NCBI RefSeq assembly: GCF_026626885.1
Contig: NZ_JAPNOA010000056.1
Location: 310,001 to 374,000 of the forward strand
DNA length: 64,000 nucleotides
DNA from: Parathalassolituus penaei
Lineage (GTDB): Bacteria; Pseudomonadota; Gammaproteobacteria; Pseudomonadales; Oceanobacteraceae
Direction: 5' to 3'
Below the pieces are notes generated by a model. That model saw nothing but the letters and a program-made list of their open reading frames with translations. It was not told the origin of the DNA and made no database searches. Within the stretch, counting starts at the first letter, position 1, and each line of letters opens with the position of its first letter. The position numbers were made by a program, and so were the translations under genes. Shown here piece after piece: positions 43,608-52,601 of the stretch.

Positions 43608-44483
43608 TTATACTATTCTGGTATCCGAGTTGGCGGTTGATTGTGCGATGCGCTCCAGCAGCCATGCCGGGTCTTCCAATGGCAGGTCGTGTCCTGCGGT
43701 GGTATGGCAGTGCAGCGGTTTACGCCAGTGATCGGCGATGCGTTCGCTTGCTCGTGATGACACCAGCCGGTCGTGCTGGCAGGTGTAGATAAACGTGCGT
43801 TTGATCGGTGCCTGTTCGAGCCCCTGATAACGACTGGCTGACCAGATTTGCGTCAGGGTGTTGCGCCAGCCTTGTGGGTGTTGCCAGGCGAAGCGAATCC
43901 ACTCTCCAAGAACATCGGCCGGAATACGCTGATTTACGGTGGCTGCCAGAATGGCGGCCTCCAGCGCTGCGGGGTTGAGGCGGGTGGTGATGGCGACTTT
44001 CAGCAGTTCGTACAATGCCAGTGGTCGCATACGTTCCCAAGGGCTGCTGTAACGTCCGAAACTGGTGTTGATCAGATGCATTTCGGCGATTTCGTGCGGG
44101 TACAGCCGTGCCCATTCGGTGGCGATCATGGCGCCCATGGAGATCGCCAGCAGATGCACCTTCTGGTCCTGCGCCAGCTGCGGTAATACCTGTGCGCGCA
44201 AATCTTCCATCATGGCGGTGATGCCATTTGGGGTTATGTCGTGGCTGCGTTCGCCGTTCCCTGCCAGTTCAGGCTGCAGGATGCGATCAACCCAGGGTTG
44301 CTGGGCCAGCAGGTGGGGGAATTTATGCCAGTGAAAACGGCTGCGCAACAGTCCGCGCAGCAGCACCCAGGTGCGCCCGCGGACGTTAGTGGTCTGTTGC
44401 TCAGAACAGATCGAAGTAACGGTGGATTCCGAACTGGATAATGGTACCGGCATCGTACTCGCTTGTGAGATTGGTGCGTTCAA
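43608..44483 (-). CDS. Alpha/beta hydrolase
   Basis: Up to 291 residues. The domain begins at about residue 37 (RTWVLLRGLLRSRFHW), the nucleophile elbow is AISMGAMIA, and the catalytic His is in TAGHDLPLEDP. The first 30 residues (Ser/Thr-rich) overlap the end of the upstream gene by about 80 bp, so the true start is uncertain: ATG 44483, ATG 44453 or a later GTG. The elbow is SMG with Ile before it, less standard than GxSxG (I-S-M-G). Substrate unknown. Cotranscribed with the gene at 44401. Confidence 0.8.
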   Translation of the reverse strand: MNAPISQASTMPVPLSSSESTVTSICSEQQTTNVRGRTWVLLRGLLRSRFHWHKFPHLLAQQPWVDRILQPELAGNGERSHDITPNGITAMMEDLRAQVLPQLAQDQKVHLLAISMGAMIATEWARLYPHEIAEMHLINTSFGRYSSPWERMRPLALYELLKVAITTRLNPAALEAAILAATVNQRIPADVLGEWIRFAWQHPQGWRNTLTQIWSASRYQGLEQAPIKRTFIYTCQHDRLVSSRASERIADHWRKPLHCHTTAGHDLPLEDPAWLLERIAQSTANSDTRIV

Positions 44484-45114
44484 GACTCAGGCGGTAATCA
44501 TACTTGTTATAAGTGCGTTCGCCTGCAATACGGAAGTGCCAGTATGTCGAACGATTGTTACCGCCAAAGTTGTAGTCATCGTTAACTTCGAGGTAACGAT
44601 GCTGGGCGGTATAGAACTCGATACCAAACGTGTTCAATGGCAGGGTGTAGGCCACTTCAACGGTGCGTTTGGCAAAATCGCTGCCCAGATATTTGGCGCT
44701 TTGGCGCCAGCCCAGTGTCAGTCGATCGTTATAGAGGGCGCGGGCGAAGGTTTCGGAGTAGTCCTTTTCATTGCCGTAGCGATCACCCTGGAAGGTGTAG
44801 CGGGTAACACCGGCATCCACTGCAATGTCGTCGGTCAGCGGGATATACCAGCCGGCGAACAGGTCCCGTTCGTAATGACCGGTTTCATACTGGTGTTTGA
44901 CTTCAGAAGCGGCAATACCGCCGTAAAGACCGGATGAGTGCGTGTAATCAGCACCGGCCTGGAATGCGTATTCACCGGCGGTGTAGCTGATACCGTCACG
45001 CATATACTCGGACACCAGACCGATATTGGCCTGACCGCCAGCCAGGCTGGCCGAGCTTGCCAGCAGTGCAGGAGCAGAGGCTGCAAGGATTGCCAGGGTA
45101 CGAACGGGAAGCAT
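44401..45114 (-). CDS. Outer-membrane protein of the Gcw_chp/TorF family
   Basis: A 237-residue protein with signal peptide (LAILAASAPALLASSASLAGG) and alternating beta-strand pattern ending in Phe (HRYFDLF), as for a small outer-membrane barrel. The N-terminal IGLVSEYMRDGISYTAGEYAFQAGADYTHSSGLYGGI matches the TIGR02001/Gcw_chp family by its conserved order (strand, GIS, ADY-HSSGLY-G). Function of the family is unknown. The ribosome site is weak. Confidence 0.82.
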   Translation of the reverse strand: MLPVRTLAILAASAPALLASSASLAGGQANIGLVSEYMRDGISYTAGEYAFQAGADYTHSSGLYGGIAASEVKHQYETGHYERDLFAGWYIPLTDDIAVDAGVTRYTFQGDRYGNEKDYSETFARALYNDRLTLGWRQSAKYLGSDFAKRTVEVAYTLPLNTFGIEFYTAQHRYLEVNDDYNFGGNNRSTYWHFRIAGERTYNKYDYRLSLERTNLTSEYDAGTIIQFGIHRYFDLF

Positions 45115-45241
45115 GAGGCGATTCTTTCTCTGTACGGGTTAACGGAACATGTCAGACCGGTGTGGGCGTTACAAGTTGCCGACCGGATGAAATCGGCCGG
45201 TATCATAGCGGATTTCCGCGTTCAGTGTTGTCCTGATTGTG

Positions 45242-46345
45242 TCAGCCTCCCAGTAGAGTGCTTTTGTTGCTGACCATGATGGGTTTGGGTTCTGTGCTTT
45301 CCAGATGCGGATACCAGCGATTCAGCGCTTCCATTTGTGCCTGTGCCCGCCCGGTCTCGGTCTGGGGCAGCCAGTTTTCAGCGTTGAGAAGGGCTGACAT
45401 CAGGAAATCCAGCAAAATGGTGTGACGGCGCAGGATTCGCTGATGCCGATGTGGCAGAACCGGGTTAAATAAACTGTGGTAATGAAACAGGTGCGTCGGG
45501 TTCTTGCGCACCCACAACCATGAGCCCATCTCCAGTGTCATGGGCAGAAATACGCCGTCGGGTTGTTGCTGATGATAACCATCGTACAGGTAATCCCAGA
45601 CGTCACCGCTGGTGGTATAACTGTGCGCCTGCGGCTCAAACAGATACTGGTTGTGATGTGGGTAGGTGTGCTCAAACAGGGTGGTCAGTGCCCATGCCTC
45701 ACCAATGGCTGGCCACGGCTGAAAACTGCGCGCATACGGAAACCAGATACGATCACGAGTGCCAAAACCTGAGTGGCAATCGAGAGACAGGCATAGCTTC
45801 TGGTTAAACAGGGTCTTGCTGATGACATCGGTCAGCGCCTGGTTTTCAGGCTCCATAGGAGAGCCTTTTTTGCCTCGATACCAGGGCAGGTGGTGACTGA
45901 TGCGTTGGCCGCCGACCAGAAACGGTGTGCGTTCCTCGCTGTCGACGGGGGCGTTACGCATCAGGTCGACGCCATTCGGGTTGCAACGGCTGTTGGTCCA
46001 CATACCACCCGGGTTGACCAGCGGGATCATGATGATGCGCAGGTTATCCAGCTGACTGGCGTAGGTCGGGTCCCATTCGCGACGGCGGATCAGCATTCTC
46101 AGCCAGGCCAGCAATACCTGGGTGCCAATACGCTCGACGCCGTGAACGCCACCGATCAGAGCCAGAGTTGGTGCCTGTGGCGCACGTGAGCCAAGCTCAA
46201 GGGCATACACTGGTAATTGCTGACCTGCGTGGCTGACATGAACCGGCACCGACACCCGTAGTAGCTCTTGCCCCTCGCGGATAATGTCCTCAAGCTCCAG
46301 TAACTCTGGCAGTGCCTGACGAACAGCGTGGCGTCTGGTGGTCAT
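45242..46345 (-). CDS. M14-family zinc carboxypeptidase
   Basis: A 367-residue protein without a signal peptide. Zinc ligands His68 and Glu71 in GGVHGVERIG and a third His in LDCHSGFG. NPNGVDLMRN is the Asn-Arg substrate site, and Glu in TLEMGSW is a good catalytic candidate. Related to M14 deacylase/peptidase enzymes of proteobacteria acting on peptides or cell-wall fragments. AGGAGAAG precedes the ATG. Transcribed in the same direction as the chemoreceptor but separated by a terminator. Confidence 0.88.
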   Translation of the reverse strand: MTTRRHAVRQALPELLELEDIIREGQELLRVSVPVHVSHAGQQLPVYALELGSRAPQAPTLALIGGVHGVERIGTQVLLAWLRMLIRRREWDPTYASQLDNLRIIMIPLVNPGGMWTNSRCNPNGVDLMRNAPVDSEERTPFLVGGQRISHHLPWYRGKKGSPMEPENQALTDVISKTLFNQKLCLSLDCHSGFGTRDRIWFPYARSFQPWPAIGEAWALTTLFEHTYPHHNQYLFEPQAHSYTTSGDVWDYLYDGYHQQQPDGVFLPMTLEMGSWLWVRKNPTHLFHYHSLFNPVLPHRHQRILRRHTILLDFLMSALLNAENWLPQTETGRAQAQMEALNRWYPHLESTEPKPIMVSNKSTLLGG

Positions 46346-46390
46346 ACCTGGCTTCTCCTGTCTGATGATCGGCGACGGTCATTGGTTGCC

Positions 46391-46417
46391 AAAAAATGAG
46401 GCGGCCGCAGCCGCCTC
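46391..46417 (-). terminator. Rho-independent terminator of the chemoreceptor gene
   Basis: On the minus strand GAGGCGGC and GCCGCCTC pair (8 bp, loop TGCG), followed by ATTTTTT. It lies 20 bp after the chemoreceptor stop. Confidence 0.92.
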
Positions 46418-46436
46418 GATGGACCGTCAGGTGACA

Positions 46437-48047
46437 CTATAGGTGGTAGGCATTGACGATACGTTTCATTGAGTCGGATACCTTGGTCAGTTCATTGGCT
46501 TGACGGGATGTCTCGGATGCTGCCTTGCTGTTTTCTTCTACCATCTGCGCCACGCTTTCGACTTGCTGGGCAATCGAGTTGGTGGCTGCACCTTGCTCGC
46601 GAATGGCGTTGGAAATGTCTTCAACGAGCGATACGCTTTCAGATGCCACCCGGCAGATTTCGGCCATGGTGTCATTGGCTGCACCGGCCCCTTCGACTCC
46701 CTGTTCAACCTTGGTAATGGCTTCTTCCATGCGTTTGACGGCTGAGCGCGATACGCCCTGGATGGCAGTGATGATATCGCTGATTTCCTTGGTGGAAGTG
46801 GCTGTACGGGCAGCCAGACTTCTCACTTCGTCGGCGACTACCGCAAAGCCACGACCCTGTTCTCCGGCACGAGCAGCTTCAATCGCGGCGTTCAGTGCCA
46901 AGAGGTTGGTTTGTTCGGCGACGGAGCTGATGATGTTGATAACGCTTTCAATCTCACGTCCTTTGGCATCCAGCTGACGAATATCGCTGGCGGCACTTTC
47001 TACGGCATCGGCGATAGCGTGAATATTGTTAACTGTTTTGGCGATGACGTCCTGGCCTGCACTGGCCTTCCGACCCACTTCATTTGACTGTTCGCTGGTG
47101 GTTCTGGCCTGGTCAGCGACATGGTTGATGCTGACCGTCATTTCTTCGACCGATGCGGCCATGTGCGCCGAGGAGGAACTTTGTGAGTTTGATCCTTCGG
47201 ACACTCTTTCGGCCGCATTTTGCAGCTGATTGGCGGTGGTATAGACCGTATCAACTCCTGTCAGTATGTCGCGCAGGCTGCTTTGCAGGTGTTGCACCAG
47301 CCCATTAAATGCACGCAGCATTTCAGCAATCTCGTCGTTGCCTTTGGCTTCGGCTCGCAGGGTGAAGTTGAGAGTTTCCCGGATTCGACCTATGGTGTTT
47401 TGCGCTGATGTCAGACCGTTGTGCACCTGGGTGTAAATCATCAAGCCGATGCCGATCAGAATCAGTGCGGTAGTCACGGCGACGGAAACCAAAACCCAGA
47501 CTGCGTTTTCAAAATTTGCCTGCCCGATCTTGTCCGCAGCGGCGGCCAACTCTTCGTTGTAAGTGATATTGGCGGTCAGATCAGTCGACACTTTTTCAGC
47601 GATTTCGATAAGTTGCGAAAGCGCCGCCGTGGCTTCCTGATTCTTGTTGGCACGAGACAGCTCCAGTGCCTTGTCAGCCAATACCATATACTGGTTGACG
47701 CCATTTTGGGCGGTTGTGAACAGCTGGCGGTCCTTCTCATCTGAAAACAGCTGCTGATATTCTGTGATTTCGCTGTCAAGATGGGTTCGAGTATCGGCGA
47801 TACGCCTGTCGAGGGTTTGCATTTCTGCATCCGAGGTGGTCAGGATGTGGGCTCTGATGAGCACCCTCAGTCGTAGAAATTCGGCGTTGGCGGTATTGAG
47901 CGTGTTCAGGCTTGGCAACGTATTGTCCATGATGTAGCGCATATTCGCATTAAGCTCTACCAGTCGACTGTAGCCAACGCTAGTGATAATGACTGCGCCC
48001 AGTAATCCCACCACAATCAACAGAGTGAGTCTATGAATGATTTTCAT
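46437..48047 (-). CDS. Methyl-accepting chemotaxis protein
   Basis: A 536-residue chemoreceptor. TM1 (about 6-26), a four-helix-bundle periplasmic sensor (about 27-180), TM2 (about 185-207), HAMP, then the cytoplasmic signalling domain with the hairpin tip [20 protein letters not shown]. No C-terminal pentapeptide for CheR docking. ATG 48047 with TTGAGG upstream is used; an in-frame TTG four codons earlier is inside that ribosome site. Ligand unknown. Confidence 0.95.
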   Translation of the reverse strand: MKIIHRLTLLIVVGLLGAVIITSVGYSRLVELNANMRYIMDNTLPSLNTLNTANAEFLRLRVLIRAHILTTSDAEMQTLDRRIADTRTHLDSEITEYQQLFSDEKDRQLFTTAQNGVNQYMVLADKALELSRANKNQEATAALSQLIEIAEKVSTDLTANITYNEELAAAADKIGQANFENAVWVLVSVAVTTALILIGIGLMIYTQVHNGLTSAQNTIGRIRETLNFTLRAEAKGNDEIAEMLRAFNGLVQHLQSSLRDILTGVDTVYTTANQLQNAAERVSEGSNSQSSSSAHMAASVEEMTVSINHVADQARTTSEQSNEVGRKASAGQDVIAKTVNNIHAIADAVESAASDIRQLDAKGREIESVINIISSVAEQTNLLALNAAIEAARAGEQGRGFAVVADEVRSLAARTATSTKEISDIITAIQGVSRSAVKRMEEAITKVEQGVEGAGAANDTMAEICRVASESVSLVEDISNAIREQGAATNSIAQQVESVAQMVEENSKAASETSRQANELTKVSDSMKRIVNAYHL

Positions 48048-48170
48048 TGGTTGCCTCAAATGGAATGTTACGACCTCTCTTCAGAAGTCTGGTGCAGGCT
48101 TTGTGTTCTCGCCAGTGACCGACTGATTTATTGTGAATTTTATAAAAATCAGGTCTGGGTTATGAAACCA

Positions 48171-48226
48171 GGGACACTCTGAATAACTCTGCACAGCTCT
48201 GCGCACCGAGTTATTCAGAGGGTCCC
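48171..48226. mobile_element. 56-bp MITE remnant with terminal inverted repeats
   Basis: Left end GGGACACTCTGAATAACTC (48171-48189) and right end GAGTTATTCAGAGGGTCCC (48208-48226) are inverted repeats with one mismatch over 19 bp. The 18 bp between them includes TGCACAGCTCTGCGC, which also adjoins one end of the 284-bp copy at 50527. It looks like an internal-deletion derivative. It lies upstream of xni. Confidence 0.8.
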
Positions 48227-48315
48227 TAGGCCGCGTGTATCTGTGATGATGCGCTTTGCTCAGGTTTGCAGTTGCGAATGTTCTGAGCCTGATCAAATCA
48301 AGGAGAAACATACCC

Positions 48316-49107
48316 GTGCAATTACTACTGGTTGATGCCATGAATCTGATTCGCCGGGTGTACGCTGCCGTGGCGGATCGGGCCGCCAGTCTGGAAGCCA
48401 CCGCCAGTCGATCGCTGGCCATTATCGGTACTGCAGCCGAACAGCTTGGCTGTACCCATGTGGTGGTGGTGTTTGAACGTCAACAGCAAACCTGGCGTCA
48501 CGAGATCTGGCCGGACTATAAAAAAGGTCGGCCGCCTATGCCGGAAGAATTGGCCAAAGGCCTGGCAGGCTTGCGCCACCAACTGGAACTGGCTGGTTTG
48601 TGTTGTATCGAAATCACGCCGTGGGAAGCTGATGACGTGATCGCCAGTCTGGCCGACAAGGCGGTATTCAATTCGGTGCCGGTGGTGATTCTTTCCACCG
48701 ACAAGGGTTTCTGCCAGCTGGTGAATCCGCGCCTGCGTCTGTGTAACCACTTTGATCGGGTAGTGCTGGATCAGGCCGCCGTTGAAGCCCGTTATGGGCT
48801 GCAGATACATCAGCTGGTGGACTTCTGGGGCATGACGGGTGATACCACCAATCATCTGCCTGGCGTGGCCGGTATTGGTCCCAAGGCAGCGTCGGCCTTG
48901 CTCGATCAGTACGGTACACTTGATCGTTGTTTGTTATCGCTGGATCAGTTGCCTGAACGGCAGGGCAAGGCGTTGCGTGAACAGTGGCAGCAGGCGTTAT
49001 TGACCCGTGAGCTGGTCAAGTTGCGGACGGATGTGCCGTTGGGCATCAATCTGCACGAATTACGCTGGCAGCCACAGGGCGCGCGGCGCAATAGTCCGGT
49101 GGTTTGA
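48316..49107 (+). CDS. xni: Flap endonuclease Xni (ExoIX-like)
   Basis: A 263-residue structure-specific nuclease related to the 5'-nuclease domain of DNA polymerase I. GTG 48316 with AGGAG 10 bp upstream gives the family start VQLLLVDAMNLIRR; the ATG 20 codons earlier is not family-like. Metal-binding acidic residues are visible in WEADDVIASL and STDKGFCQL, and GVAGIGPKAASALL is the helix-hairpin-helix. Acts on flaps in replication and repair. Confidence 0.93.
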   Translation: MQLLLVDAMNLIRRVYAAVADRAASLEATASRSLAIIGTAAEQLGCTHVVVVFERQQQTWRHEIWPDYKKGRPPMPEELAKGLAGLRHQLELAGLCCIEITPWEADDVIASLADKAVFNSVPVVILSTDKGFCQLVNPRLRLCNHFDRVVLDQAAVEARYGLQIHQLVDFWGMTGDTTNHLPGVAGIGPKAASALLDQYGTLDRCLLSLDQLPERQGKALREQWQQALLTRELVKLRTDVPLGINLHELRWQPQGARRNSPVV

Positions 49108-49111
49108 ATTT

Positions 49112-49123
49112 AAACGATCGTTT
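49112..49123 (+). promoter_or_regulatory. PsrA-like palindrome upstream of thioesterase gene
   Basis: AAACGATCGTTT is a perfect 12-bp palindrome followed by G. It fits the pattern AAAC-N(2-4)-GTTT described for the fatty-acid-responsive TetR regulator PsrA of pseudomonads. It is 51 bp upstream of the thioesterase start. No psrA gene is in the window. Confidence 0.4.
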
Positions 49124-49173
49124 GATTAGACTGACCGCTTTCTGAGCAGTCGGGCAAGCGCCCGGGAGGCGTT

Positions 49174-49590
49174 ATGTCCATCGATATTCGGGTTCGCGGT
49201 TATCACCTCGACATCTACCATCACGTCAACAACAGCCGTTATCTGGAGTTTCTGGAAGAGGGGCGTTGGGATTACTTTGATCGTCACGCCTTTGTAGATC
49301 TGTTTGAGAGCCAGAGTCTGGCCTTCGTCGTTGCCAATATCAACATCAGTTACCGCCGACCAGCGTACAATGGCGAACTTTTGCGTGTGACCTCAAAACT
49401 GGATGGTCTGGGTAACAAGAGTGCCCGCATGATCCAGAAGGTATGGCTGGTCGACAATGATCAACCAACAGAGCTGGTGGCCGAGGCCATGGTGACCTTC
49501 TGCCTGCTCGACAGCAAAACCCAACAGTCCGTGCCGATTGCCGGACCCGTTCGTGAAGTACTGGAAAACATGATTGAGGAAGGTCTATGA
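49174..49590 (+). CDS. Acyl-CoA thioesterase, YbgC/4HBT family
   Basis: A 138-residue hotdog-fold thioesterase hydrolysing acyl-CoA. The catalytic Asp is in GYHLDIYHHVNNSRYLEFLEEGRW, the family signature; RRPAYNGELL and LVAEAMVTFCLLD follow. GGGAGG precedes the ATG. Its stop overlaps the miaE start by ATGA. Chain-length preference cannot be inferred. The palindrome at 49112 hints at fatty-acid regulation. Confidence 0.92.
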   Translation: MSIDIRVRGYHLDIYHHVNNSRYLEFLEEGRWDYFDRHAFVDLFESQSLAFVVANINISYRRPAYNGELLRVTSKLDGLGNKSARMIQKVWLVDNDQPTELVAEAMVTFCLLDSKTQQSVPIAGPVREVLENMIEEGL

Positions 49591-50213
49591 CCCTCGACGA
49601 AGTAATGGCCGAGATTGGTGAGTTCCTGGGATGTGAAACCCCGGACGCCTGGATCGAGGTGGCCTTGCAGCAGCAGGAGCTGATGCTGATTGATCACGCC
49701 AACTGCGAAAAGAAAGCGGCAACAACGGCCATGAACCTGCTGTACCGACACATTGATCGTGATGATCTGCTGAAGAAGATGAGTCAGCTGGCCCGTGAAG
49801 AGCTGCTGCACTTTGAACAGGTGGTCAACATCATGAACGATCGCGGTATCCGTTATCGTCATGTGTCATCCAGTCGTTATGCCTCTGCACTGCGCGAGCA
49901 GGTGCGTAAAGGCGGCCACAATGGCGTGGATGAACTGGTCGATATATTGATTGTGGGTGCGTTTATCGAGGCGCGTTCGTGTGAACGTTTTGCTCGTCTG
50001 GCACCCCATCTGGACCCACAGCTGGAAAAGTTCTACCGCTCGTTGTTAAGGTCGGAAGGCCGTCATTATCAGGACTACCTGGGACTGGCACGCCAGTACG
50101 CAGGTGGGCCTATTGATGAACGAGTGGAAACTTTCCGGGCCTTGGAAACATCACTGATTCTGGATCCGGATCCGGAATTCCGCTTTCACAGCGGAACTCC
50201 GATCGCCGCCTGA
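49587..50213 (+). CDS. miaE: tRNA-(ms2io6A37) hydroxylase MiaE
   Basis: A 208-residue non-haem di-iron enzyme hydroxylating the isopentenyl group of ms2i6A37 in tRNA. Ferritin-like ligands are visible in DHANCEKKAA, AREELLHFEQV, EARSCERFARL and SEGRHYQDYL. Length and C-terminus match the pseudomonad form. Coupled by overlap to the thioesterase gene, with no obvious functional link. Confidence 0.95.
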   Translation: MTLDEVMAEIGEFLGCETPDAWIEVALQQQELMLIDHANCEKKAATTAMNLLYRHIDRDDLLKKMSQLAREELLHFEQVVNIMNDRGIRYRHVSSSRYASALREQVRKGGHNGVDELVDILIVGAFIEARSCERFARLAPHLDPQLEKFYRSLLRSEGRHYQDYLGLARQYAGGPIDERVETFRALETSLILDPDPEFRFHSGTPIAA

Positions 50214-50218
50214 TTCAA

Positions 50219-50398
50219 TCAGTCGCGGCAGGCGCGGATGATTTTCAGACACACGTCAGTGATGGTTTCGTATTCGTCTTCGTCGATTACTTTGGCATCG
50301 AGGTCGCGGCGCGCCTGACTCAGGCGTGCTTCGGCGTCTTTCAGGTCGGTAAAACGACGGTTGGCTTCGAGTGCGTTCTTGACGGCGATTGTGGACAT
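50219..50398 (-). CDS. Small conserved-looking protein of 59 residues
   Basis: ATG 50398 to TGA 50219, with AAGGGAA upstream of the ATG. The product starts MSTIAVKNALEANRRFTDLK, continues with a charged heptad-like helix (DAEARLSQARRDLDAKV), an acidic turn (IDEDEYETITD) and ends CLKIIRACRD. It looks like a helical hairpin. The charged helical composition and good ribosome site argue for a true gene. Convergent with miaE (6 bp between stops). No known function. Confidence 0.7.
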   Translation of the reverse strand: MSTIAVKNALEANRRFTDLKDAEARLSQARRDLDAKVIDEDEYETITDVCLKIIRACRD

Positions 50399-50526
50399 AT
50401 TGTGTTTTCCCTTTTGTGTGCGTCGCTGCTTGGCGTTTTTTGTTTGGTCGCTTCTTGAGACAGCAAGTGTAGCGACAGAATTCCGGTTCGCCTGTTCCTG
50501 AAAGTCAAAACTGCTTTCCGCTTCCG

Positions 50527-50810
50527 CTAGGGACCCTCTGAATAACTCGGTGCCCGCTCTGGCTTATCGGGATGGTGATGAATCACGAAGCCGGTTTGAT
50601 GGCCCTCTTGCATAACTCCAAGGGGGCTACGTCAAAAACGGAGCACGAGTCATCAACATCCCGAAAGCCCCGAAGGGCGCGGGCTGCAGTGCATTTGAGC
50701 GGTGTTGACGAACTTGAAAAGGACTTGTCATTTCGCTGCGTTCGTCGCCTTGCTCACACGCGCTGCAGCGCTCGCGCAGAGCTGTGCAGAGTTATTCAGA
50801 GTGTCCCTAG
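50527..50810. mobile_element. 284-bp MITE with 22-bp terminal inverted repeats
   Basis: Left end (50527-50548, CTAGGGACCCTCTGAATAAC...) and right end (50789-50810, ...TTCAGAGTGTCCCTAG) are inverted repeats matching at 21 of 22 positions. CTAG stands at both outer edges and may be the target duplication or part of the ends. No transposase is encoded; an open frame of 89 codons runs through it but has no ribosome site. The related short copy is at 48171 and a decayed relative at 43335. The ends resemble IS5-like termini, a tentative link. Confidence 0.85.
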
Positions 50811-50966
50811 AGGCGATTTGCGAATTTCTATCACCCATTAGTCTGACGTGCTTACAGTTTACTGCGATTTGCGGGCTTCAATATTGATCAATGCCCACTT
50901 TGTAATGGTCGCAGTCTGGCATTTGCGGCTTGCCCTGATTGACAGGTCAATATAGCTTTTCCCCGG

Positions 50967-51857
50967 ATGGCCGGAATTATGCAAAACAATATGAAAACTT
51001 GTTGTATCGAAAGTTGGAAAATTGAACAACGCGGCCCGATTTGTAGCTATTTGCGCCAAGGTCGGCCTGACAATCCTGTCTTACACCTGTTGCATGGTAA
51101 TGGTTTTTCAGCTTTATCCCTGTTAGCCCTGGCCGACGCACTGCCAATTGAGTGGACATTGCTGGCAACTGACATACCGGGGCATGGAGGTTCGGAAAAT
51201 GATAATCCGGACAATCCGGACTGGACTCATCTGGCCGATCAGATTGCTCATAGTCTGAAGGGGCGAATTAATGGTCCGGTGATAGGTGTTGGCCATTCGA
51301 TGGGCGGTGTACTGAGTCTGCGTATGGCGGCTCGTTATCCGCAACTGTTCAGCCAGCTGGTACTGCTCGACCCGGTGCTGTTTCCACCAGCGATGCTGGG
51401 GGCTCAACGCATGTTGCAGCTGACGGGTATGGCCGGGCGCCTGCCGCTACCAAAGCGCGCCCGGGCGCGGCGCTGCCAGTGGCCTGCCATGCGTGAGGCT
51501 GAGGTTTATCTGCGTAGTAGGGCGCTCTACTCAGAATGGCATGAGCGGGCTTTGAAGGGGTTTATGGCTACTGGCCTGAAACAGGTTGGCGGGCATGTTG
51601 AGCTGGCGTGTCAACCGAGCTGGGAGGCGGCAATATTTGCATCACACCCTGGTGCCTTGTGGCGGGATGTGAAAGCGCTGTCGATACCGGTTGATATGCT
51701 GATTGCCAGTGAGGGCTTTGGCTTTATTCGACCGGGTGCTGAACGTGCGTGCCAGCTTAATAGCCGGATTAATATGTACGAGGTGGATGGTAGTCACTGT
51801 TTCCCGATGGAAAAGCCGGACGAAACCGCAAAAATATTGCAAAGCTGTATCGGGTGA
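50967..51857 (+). CDS. Alpha/beta hydrolase
   Basis: A 296-residue hydrolase. Oxyanion motif LHLLHGNGFSALS, Asp motif TDIPGHGGS, nucleophile in GVGHSMGGVLSLRMA, and C-terminal His in VDGSHCFPMEKP, so the triad is complete. Three in-frame ATGs (50967, 50979, 50991) are possible starts; none has a strong ribosome site. The substrate is unknown. A lid rich in Arg (KRARARRCQW) is notable. It lies just downstream of the MITE. Confidence 0.88.
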   Translation: MAGIMQNNMKTCCIESWKIEQRGPICSYLRQGRPDNPVLHLLHGNGFSALSLLALADALPIEWTLLATDIPGHGGSENDNPDNPDWTHLADQIAHSLKGRINGPVIGVGHSMGGVLSLRMAARYPQLFSQLVLLDPVLFPPAMLGAQRMLQLTGMAGRLPLPKRARARRCQWPAMREAEVYLRSRALYSEWHERALKGFMATGLKQVGGHVELACQPSWEAAIFASHPGALWRDVKALSIPVDMLIASEGFGFIRPGAERACQLNSRINMYEVDGSHCFPMEKPDETAKILQSCIG

Positions 51858-51960
51858 CAGGGAATTACAACCTTGTGACGGTAAAACCTTTGTCAAACTA
51901 ATATCATTCGGCTATCGTGAGCCTTCATGGTCAACTAATTGAGAGTACTGAGTAAGACGT

Positions 51961-52425
51961 ATGAACATGGAGATTCAGGCAGCGCTGGACGTTGCTGATG
52001 AGACTGATTCATTTCTTCAGATTACGGACGTGATTTACGACAAGGAAGCGGAGCTCGGATATGACGCGCTTACTGACGCCGAAAAGACCGTGTTCTGCGT
52101 AGATGGGTTGTTGCGGGAAATGGAGAACGGTGGTTTTGTACAGTTCTTCCACCACGAAGTGGGAGCCCATGCGGAAGATACGCTGGAAGCTCTGGAGCGC
52201 ATCAAAGCCAAGGAAACCCACACCTTGCTGGATCGTCTGGTAGCATTTTTTGATGATCGCCATGTTCCTCAGGATGAAGACGAGCGTATCGCACGCTTCG
52301 ATCAGATCGAGAGTGAATACGCTGACGACATCGCCGAGATCGATGATCGTTTCTACGACTGCAGTGAAAATCTGGTCGGTCTGACTCTCAAGTTTGTATC
52401 TCGCAATCTGCGCGACTTCCATTGA
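51961..52425 (+). CDS. DMP19-like (DUF4375) acidic protein
   Basis: A 154-residue strongly acidic protein. The middle (LTDAEKTVFCVDGLLREMENGG then FVQFFHHEVGAHAEDTLEAL) matches the DMP19/DUF4375 fold. In Neisseria DMP19 mimics DNA and sequesters a repressor. The acidity here (DDRHVPQDEDERIARFDQIE) fits a DNA-mimic or protein-binding role, but this is inference. Followed by a bidirectional terminator. Confidence 0.8.
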   Translation: MNMEIQAALDVADETDSFLQITDVIYDKEAELGYDALTDAEKTVFCVDGLLREMENGGFVQFFHHEVGAHAEDTLEALERIKAKETHTLLDRLVAFFDDRHVPQDEDERIARFDQIESEYADDIAEIDDRFYDCSENLVGLTLKFVSRNLRDFH

Positions 52426-52441
52426 GTTGCTGATTACCAAC

Positions 52442-52469
52442 AAAAAAGCCACCTTCGGGTGGCTTTTGT
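52442..52469. terminator. Bidirectional Rho-independent terminator
   Basis: GCCACC-TTCG-GGTGGC with A6 before and TTTT after, between convergent genes (DMP19-like and Lon-like). Confidence 0.92.
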
Positions 52470-52601
52470 GTTTCTGTGCTCGGCGTGGATAGCTTCTGCG
52501 AACTGATGTCTTGTGCAGACGGACGTTTTCTGCGCCCCGGACGGGCGCTGCCACTGCCAGCGGGTTGCCCCGTGGCAGTGGCTGAAACCGCAGCAGTGTT
52601 A

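Noticed and set aside
50572-50841. 89-codon open frame (NHEAGLMALL...) crossing the MITE
   Set aside because: It starts inside and ends just outside the element, lacks a ribosome site, and similar frames arise wherever such an element lands. The frame at 43265-43453 is the same artefact in the decayed copy.
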